DNA of 35,787 nt from an uncultured Lachnospiraceae bacterium (GTDB taxonomy: Bacteria; Bacillota; Clostridia; Lachnospirales; Lachnospiraceae). Positions 30,737-35,787 of the stretch are shown one piece after another. The DNA is taken from positions 1 through 35,787 of the forward strand of contig CAMNGO010000003.1 in assembly GCA_946538445.1 (NCBI GenBank). Reading direction: 5' to 3'. Below the pieces are notes generated by a model. That model saw only the letters and a list, made by a program, of their open reading frames with translations, did no database searches and was not told the origin of the DNA. A program made the translations under genes and the position numbers. Numbering within the stretch: position 1 is the first letter of the stretch; each line of letters opens with the position of its first letter.

Positions 30737-32041
30737 TCACAAAGCACGATCGAGCTTAAAGTCCAAAAGATTATCTACTCTTCTCTGCTTTTCAGCCGAT
30801 GACTTTCTGTCAAAGTGGTAATAATTTTCAGATGTATTGATGTCAGTATGCCCCATAAGTGAGATTACCAGGTTTTTGTCAAAACCTGCATCGAGAATAA
30901 TGCTGCAGAAAGTCTTCCGGATCTTGTGTGTGGATTTCTTTTGCAGACCACAACTGTCACATATCCGATAAAGTCTTTTTCTTAATGTTTCCGCAGTCAT
31001 ACGCTCTCCGGAGGAATTGGTTGCCAGATATTCCGTAAATGGCCTTAATTTCTTCAACGTCGTAATGATCCAGGCATAATCGGCAGGGATAAAGGCTTTT
31101 CGGAATCCGGCTTCCGTCTTTGGGGAATCCTTCACATCGTAATGATATTTCCCGTTTTCATCCCGCCACTTCGTCTGCGTTCTCTTTACTTCGAAACAAG
31201 TATCAGACAAAAAATCACTGTATTTCAGTGTGGACATCTCTCCGACTCTTAATCCGGTCAGGATCATCAGAAGAAGACAAAGGTTATGGACATCCTGATG
31301 GTCAAGCAGGTACTGAATAAGTACCGGTAGTTCACGGTCTGTGAATACCTGTGACACTGGACTTTTATGAACTTTTCTTGGATGAACTTCCAACTCAGAA
31401 AATACATCGGCATAACTGTAATCAATCAGCCTATCCCGACGTGCCCTTTTCAGGATATTCTTTGTCAAAGTTTTCATACTTGAAAAGGCTCTGCTGGTCA
31501 ACCTAAGATTCCCAACAGATTCTTCTAAAAAATCAACCATACCTTCCATAGAAATATCAGATATTCTTTTCGTGTTCCACTCCTGATTTGTATAGAACCG
31601 TTTGAAATCAGAATCATATCTGTTGACTGTGGCTTTTGATACGTTACCGTAGTCAATTAATTTTTCTCTGAATCTGTAATATACCTCTTCGAAAGTAAGA
31701 TCACCATCTTCTTCTCTGATATTCTCAATTAGAAAATCCTCCAGTGCCTTTCTTGTTTTCCTGGCGATTTGCCTCTTCCCTTTTGGTTTTGTCGGATCTT
31801 TAATATTTGTTACATAGTAACCTCGCTTATTCTGCCATATGGCATAAGGATGTTTTTTCAAGATCTGAGCTCTTTTATTCTGTATCATGTCTTGCTTTAC
31901 AGCAGCTGCAATCTCATGACTTATTATACCACTTTCCGCCCAGGTTTTAATTAAAGAATTGAGGTCCTCCTTCATGTGTTCGAAATCCTTTCTATAGATT
32001 TCTAAACAATATGGAAAGATTATCGAATCATACTTTTTCAA
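30737..32041 (-). CDS. int: Tyrosine recombinase/phage-type integrase
   Basis: Catalytic set visible: TGLRVGE, SPKTEAG, HKIRK, GHTD, NYYHF. TTG start at 32041, or an internal ATG at ~31975. Confidence 0.93.
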   Translation of the reverse strand: MKKYDSIIFPYCLEIYRKDFEHMKEDLNSLIKTWAESGIISHEIAAAVKQDMIQNKRAQILKKHPYAIWQNKRGYYVTNIKDPTKPKGKRQIARKTRKALEDFLIENIREEDGDLTFEEVYYRFREKLIDYGNVSKATVNRYDSDFKRFYTNQEWNTKRISDISMEGMVDFLEESVGNLRLTSRAFSSMKTLTKNILKRARRDRLIDYSYADVFSELEVHPRKVHKSPVSQVFTDRELPVLIQYLLDHQDVHNLCLLLMILTGLRVGEMSTLKYSDFLSDTCFEVKRTQTKWRDENGKYHYDVKDSPKTEAGFRKAFIPADYAWIITTLKKLRPFTEYLATNSSGERMTAETLRKRLYRICDSCGLQKKSTHKIRKTFCSIILDAGFDKNLVISLMGHTDINTSENYYHFDRKSSAEKQRRVDNLLDFKLDRAL

Positions 32042-32093
32042 GAGAGAATATAGTATTACCAGAGAATGGAAACCAGAAAAATGAAAAACGAAA

Positions 32094-32508
32094 ATGTCAT
32101 CATATTATGCTTGTAAGTGATCAGTATTATAAGGAGATGACATCGTAGAAGAATGTATTATCAGAAATTGTTGGCATACCTTTTTGGTAATCGTTCCCTC
32201 TCAATCAATAGAATTGAGGCACGATGGCTTACGTGGTTAAGTATGAGTAACCCGTTGGATTAGATAATCGCAGTTGTGATATACCTGCAGGAAATGACAA
32301 ATATCACACCGTTCTTTTCCCAAACGGTAGTGGATTATGGGATAAGAATTGCTGTGTAAGCACAGCTAAGGGCTCCGACTGGAAGACAGGGAGTATATTT
32401 TGCCGGAAAACCGGCTAACGAACTGAAGCAACTGTTTTTTAAAATTTGTCACTATTATCTTTGTGTTGCCATAGAGGGGAAGGACATGGGACTTCCCCTC
32501 TATGGCAA
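32094..32508 (+). ncRNA. Candidate structured non-coding RNA / multi-hairpin region (strand inferred)
   Basis: No supported ORF; at least seven local stems, listed in findings. Confidence 0.45.
32466..32508. repeat. 17-bp perfect inverted repeat
   Basis: TTGCCATAGAGGGGAAG - gacatggga - CTTCCCCTCTATGGCAA. Confidence 0.9.
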
Positions 32509-32556
32509 TCACCTTTTAAATACGTTTTTTGTGACTAATCTGATGGAGGTGGTGAA

Positions 32557-33429
32557 ATGTCACGTAACCTGAGGCAACAGGCCAGAGGAATCATCTTTGC
32601 CGCATTTCGCGAAAACTTGGATAAACGTGCTATGAAAGCAGATGGAAAGGGGGAACGTAATATTTTTTCATATACATCCAGAAATCATCTGTTGGATGTG
32701 ATCAACAATTTTTGTAATACTGTGAAGGACGACATTCCCAGAAATCCTTCTGAACTGACTCGTAGGCATGTAAGGATCTTTCTTGATCAAAAGGCCCTGG
32801 AAGGCTGTAGCCAGAAGACATTGGACACCTATCGTAGTGACTTAGTCAAATTTGGAAAACTGATAGGTAAAGACCTGGATCCGGGGCGTGTCCCGGCACA
32901 AGTGACCAATGTCACACATAGAGGTGCAGGAGATATGATCTCACATGATGACTTATCAAAGATTATCGCCTATGCAAAATTATATCCGAGCAGATCAGGA
33001 GCATGCATCCAACTGGAGAAATTGCTCGGTATCCGCGTGGGAGATATGGCTTATGGTATGAAAATAAAGGATGACATCTTGGAGATTAAATGTAAAAACG
33101 GGAAGATTCTCATACGGAGGATCACGTCAGAGATAAAGGATATTCTATCATCGGAACAATTTCTGTCTATGATCCATGAGGATGGGAGAATAATCACTCC
33201 CAAAGATAACAGTATCAACACTTATCTACGCAGAGTAGAGGATAAGCTTGGAATCGAGCGACATTCTTTCCATTCCATCCGCAGAAGGATAGCTCAAGAT
33301 CAATATAATTATTATAGGGAGATGGGCTATACCCGGACAGAGGCCCTGTCGAAGGTATCAGTATGGCTCAATCATGGTGAGAAAAGGGAAAAGATGATTC
33401 TGAAGAGTTATATACGAGACGCATGGTAG
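32557..33429 (+). CDS. Divergent tyrosine recombinase-like protein
   Basis: N-terminal SAM-like core-binding region (SQKTLDTYRSDLVKFGKL); C-terminal LGIRVGDMA (Arg), HSFHSIRRR (HxxR), WLNHGEK (His), and a terminal Tyr in LKSYI. Confidence 0.65.
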   Translation: MSRNLRQQARGIIFAAFRENLDKRAMKADGKGERNIFSYTSRNHLLDVINNFCNTVKDDIPRNPSELTRRHVRIFLDQKALEGCSQKTLDTYRSDLVKFGKLIGKDLDPGRVPAQVTNVTHRGAGDMISHDDLSKIIAYAKLYPSRSGACIQLEKLLGIRVGDMAYGMKIKDDILEIKCKNGKILIRRITSEIKDILSSEQFLSMIHEDGRIITPKDNSINTYLRRVEDKLGIERHSFHSIRRRIAQDQYNYYREMGYTRTEALSKVSVWLNHGEKREKMILKSYIRDAW

Positions 33430-33432
33430 TTC

Positions 33433-33457
33433 AAAAAGGGGAACTAAGTTCCTTTTT
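33433..33457 (+). terminator. Likely terminator after the second tyrosine recombinase
   Basis: AAAAAGGGGAAC-TAA-GTTCCTTTTT, 10-bp stem with a 2-nt bulge. Confidence 0.55.
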
Positions 33458-33615
33458 GCAACAATTTTCAAGGGCAGGAACGTGCCGTGTATTATTGGTA
33501 GTAAAAAGGTAACATATAGCCTTTATATCTGCTATTTTCATAGGATAGGGGATCAAATAGTAATACTGCCAGTGTGCTAGGTAGTAACTGGAACACACAT
33601 GATATTATTTTATAC

Positions 33616-33645
33616 GAAAAAAGGAAGCTCCTTTAGTGAACTTCC
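33616..33645 (-). terminator. Terminator for the minus-strand rep-like gene
   Basis: On the minus strand: GGAAGTTC-ACTAAAG-GAGCTTCC then TTTTTT. Confidence 0.75.
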
Positions 33646-33670
33646 TCTCTTGAATATTAATATATAGTTT

Positions 33671-34765
33671 TTAGTGTTTCAGCTTTTTTATAACTTCCTC
33701 AAGCTTTTGATGATCCTCATTTGAGAAAAGAGTCTCATGCGAAGATGCATGTCTCCGGAGTGCTGCTTTTATCCTGGAACGATTCCGTGAATCTTTTTCA
33801 ATCTTTTCAATGATGGGGAATAATTCTTCTACATCAAGAATGAGGGGATACTGGTATTGGTTTTCCCAAGTTGAACAATCACGAAGAAGATTCACCAGCC
33901 AGTTGTCTTTCCTATTAGAGGATGAGATTTTATTTTTAAGAAATCTATCTCGTTCCCCAATCCATTTTGTAATTCTTTTTAGAATATTTTTCTCGATGGA
34001 TTTATCAAAGTAATCAGTTATCAATTCATCGGTTAACTCTGACAAACGATTTGTTTTGAAAGCACGCTTTATTCCCTGTGTACCTTTAAGACGAAACTCA
34101 AAGCGGACGAAGCTGATATTACTATCGGTATCTCGGCCAGAACAATATGTTTTGTCATATATCTTAAAATTACGGTAGCGAGATGAATGCTGTGTTTGTT
34201 TACTATTGGCATAATAAGACACTTCTTCTGTTTTATCCCCTGAGAGATTTTGAAATTTTATCTGGTTACTTAGGATCCCCGGCAGTTTGTTCATAATCAG
34301 ACGGAATACCCGATCATATTCTATAAAAGCATGATTGAGCATAAGAGTCCGGTTGATTTCGATTTCTTTCACTCCTGCATTATCCAAACATATATCTATC
34401 CCATATTTTGTAAACAGATGATTCTGGATGGATTTGATATATTTTTTATAATCTTTAATGCTTAGGCAATGAAGATTCTTATGAACCGGATCCTCGGGAA
34501 CCGATAGAGTCATAAAACAAAAAGGTATGGGCAGTCCCCTTTGGCTTAACACACCAGCACGCATGGATACAATCATTCCGTCCCCCTTAATAGACAAGTG
34601 AGAAAAAGCTTTTCCATGCCTGGCATAATAGTAAGGGGGATGCTTATTGACTTTTATGATTCCTTCTTTTGTCAGGAAATCAATATCGTAGATGTCTTTG
34701 ATGATTATGTTGTTAAGTACGATCTGATCAATCAGTACATTTTCATTTACAATACTTTCAATCAT
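33671..34765 (-). CDS. Putative replication initiation protein (phage gene II/X-like)
   Basis: 364 aa; GVKEIEINRTLMLNHAFIEYDRVFRLIM and NFKIYDKTY...SFVRFEFRLK resemble filamentous-phage/plasmid CRI-type Rep proteins; GGAG RBS upstream. Confidence 0.45.
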   Translation of the reverse strand: MIESIVNENVLIDQIVLNNIIIKDIYDIDFLTKEGIIKVNKHPPYYYARHGKAFSHLSIKGDGMIVSMRAGVLSQRGLPIPFCFMTLSVPEDPVHKNLHCLSIKDYKKYIKSIQNHLFTKYGIDICLDNAGVKEIEINRTLMLNHAFIEYDRVFRLIMNKLPGILSNQIKFQNLSGDKTEEVSYYANSKQTQHSSRYRNFKIYDKTYCSGRDTDSNISFVRFEFRLKGTQGIKRAFKTNRLSELTDELITDYFDKSIEKNILKRITKWIGERDRFLKNKISSSNRKDNWLVNLLRDCSTWENQYQYPLILDVEELFPIIEKIEKDSRNRSRIKAALRRHASSHETLFSNEDHQKLEEVIKKLKH

Positions 34766-35017
34766 ATTTCCGGCTCCTTTTTGATGTCACCTTCAATATG
34801 AGAAAGAGTTCAAAAACGATAGTATTAGAATCAAATTTTTGAATAATCTGCTACTCTCGAAATAATAAGGAAATATGCCTATTATCATAGATTCTTTATT
34901 TCCAGAAATAGTTCAGAAAAGGGTTCAGATTCAAATTTGTTTTAAACCCCTTTTTTAGAACTTACAAAGAAATCATATTATAGATATGTAGAATAGAAAT
35001 AGAAGGGAGATATTGAT

Positions 35018-35599
35018 ATGGCTCAATTACTAGGATATGCAAGGGTTTCTACGATTGATCAGAATCTAGATAGGCAACTGGACGCCCTAAAAGAATATGG
35101 GGTGGATGAGAGACTTATTTATCAGGAAAAGATCACGGGAACAAAAAAAGACCGACCAGAACTGATAAGGATGCTAAACGAAATGCAAAAGGGAGATACT
35201 CTGGTGATTTGCGATCTGACCAGGATATCCAGGAGTACAAGAGATATGCTTGATATCGTAGAGAAGATCAAAAGGAAAGGAGCCTATATCAAATCCCTGA
35301 AAGATACTTGGCTTGATACTACATCTGCTAATCCCTACAGTCAGTTTCTTCTGATCATCATGAGTGCTCTAGCCCAACTGGAGAGAGATCTGATTAGCCA
35401 AAGGACTAGAGAAGGTCTCAAAGCTGCTAAGGCAAGGGGGAGGAAAGGTGGAAGGCCTTCTATACAGAATGAACACAAAGATGCCGTAATGGCTATGTAT
35501 CGAGGTGGTATGAAAATTTCAGATATCGTTAGGGAGACAAAAATATCCAGAAGTACAGTGAAAAGGATTATAAAAAGTAATGAAGGAGAGATGAATTAA
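35018..35599 (+). CDS. Serine recombinase (resolvase/invertase family)
   Basis: LLGYARVSTIDQNLDRQLDAL catalytic Ser region; ALAQLERDLISQRTREGLKAAKARGRKGGRP; C-terminal HTH MKISDIVRETKISRSTVKRII. Confidence 0.95.
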   Translation: MAQLLGYARVSTIDQNLDRQLDALKEYGVDERLIYQEKITGTKKDRPELIRMLNEMQKGDTLVICDLTRISRSTRDMLDIVEKIKRKGAYIKSLKDTWLDTTSANPYSQFLLIIMSALAQLERDLISQRTREGLKAAKARGRKGGRPSIQNEHKDAVMAMYRGGMKISDIVRETKISRSTVKRIIKSNEGEMN

Positions 35600-35659
35600 G
35601 TACAAAATATGCTTTCTGTTCCAAGTCCTCATGATACTGTGTATCAAACTGGTTTATAA

Positions 35660-35787
35660 CCATGTGTATCAATTCCTGATATCCTTCACCCCGAGGAAGA
35701 GTTCACCGTAAAGGTATCAGAGAAGAGCGGAAAGCCCATAACCTATACACTTGCCATAGGGGACGAAGGACTTCTGGACCTTACCGC
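35660..35787 (+). pseudogene. Start-less fragment resembling bacterial alpha-2-macroglobulin
   Basis: Frame after an in-frame TAA (35657-35659) reads PCVSIPDILHPEEEFTVKVSEKSGKPITYTLAIGDEGLLDLT, matching the A2M pattern ...YTLAVVDEGLLDLT; no upstream start codon. Confidence 0.6.

Noticed and set aside
33480-33600. Possible rolling-circle double-strand origin downstream of rep
   Set aside because: Only short imperfect stems (CCAGT/ACTGG, GTGTG/CACAC) and no recognisable nick-site motif; too weak to report as a feature.
30600-35787. Second copy of the tRNA-Pro 3' end (attR)
   Set aside because: I looked for a repeat of GTCGCCTCGAT or longer and did not find one in the window; the other border is either outside or uses another site.
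1-35787. CRISPR array, rRNA genes or retron/DGR reverse transcriptase
   Set aside because: No regularly spaced direct repeats, no rRNA sequence and no RT motifs were seen.

Overview
The first ~30.5 kb reads as a Clostridia/Lachnospiraceae-like chromosomal segment (taxonomy inferred from gene content only). It carries: a 5'-truncated CobW-like GTPase, a lipoprotein, a lactate permease / FAD-dependent lactate-glycolate oxidase / GntR-FadR regulator locus, hpf-secA-prfB-tex, a YcxB-like protein, tsaE-tsaB-rimI-rnz-tsaD-ispD, an atypical clpX paralogue, class III fbp, ilvB-ilvN, and a 1647-aa sortase-anchored surface protein. A tRNA-Pro(CGG) at ~30.55 kb marks the start of an accessory region of about 5 kb. 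That region holds a tyrosine integrase, a ~400-nt non-coding segment dense in hairpins, a second divergent tyrosine recombinase, a putative Rep protein and a serine resolvase. It ends at a start-less fragment that looks like bacterial alpha-2-macroglobulin. The best leads for something undescribed are: the hairpin-dense non-coding segment (candidate structured RNA, ~32.09-32.51 kb), the compact three-recombinase/Rep element around it, the ClpX paralogue with an altered RKH pore loop and acidic/poly-Lys N-terminal insertions, a DnaA-box cluster upstream of hpf-secA, and twin palindromic operators upstream of the lactate permease. All family calls come from reading motifs by eye; no database search was run.
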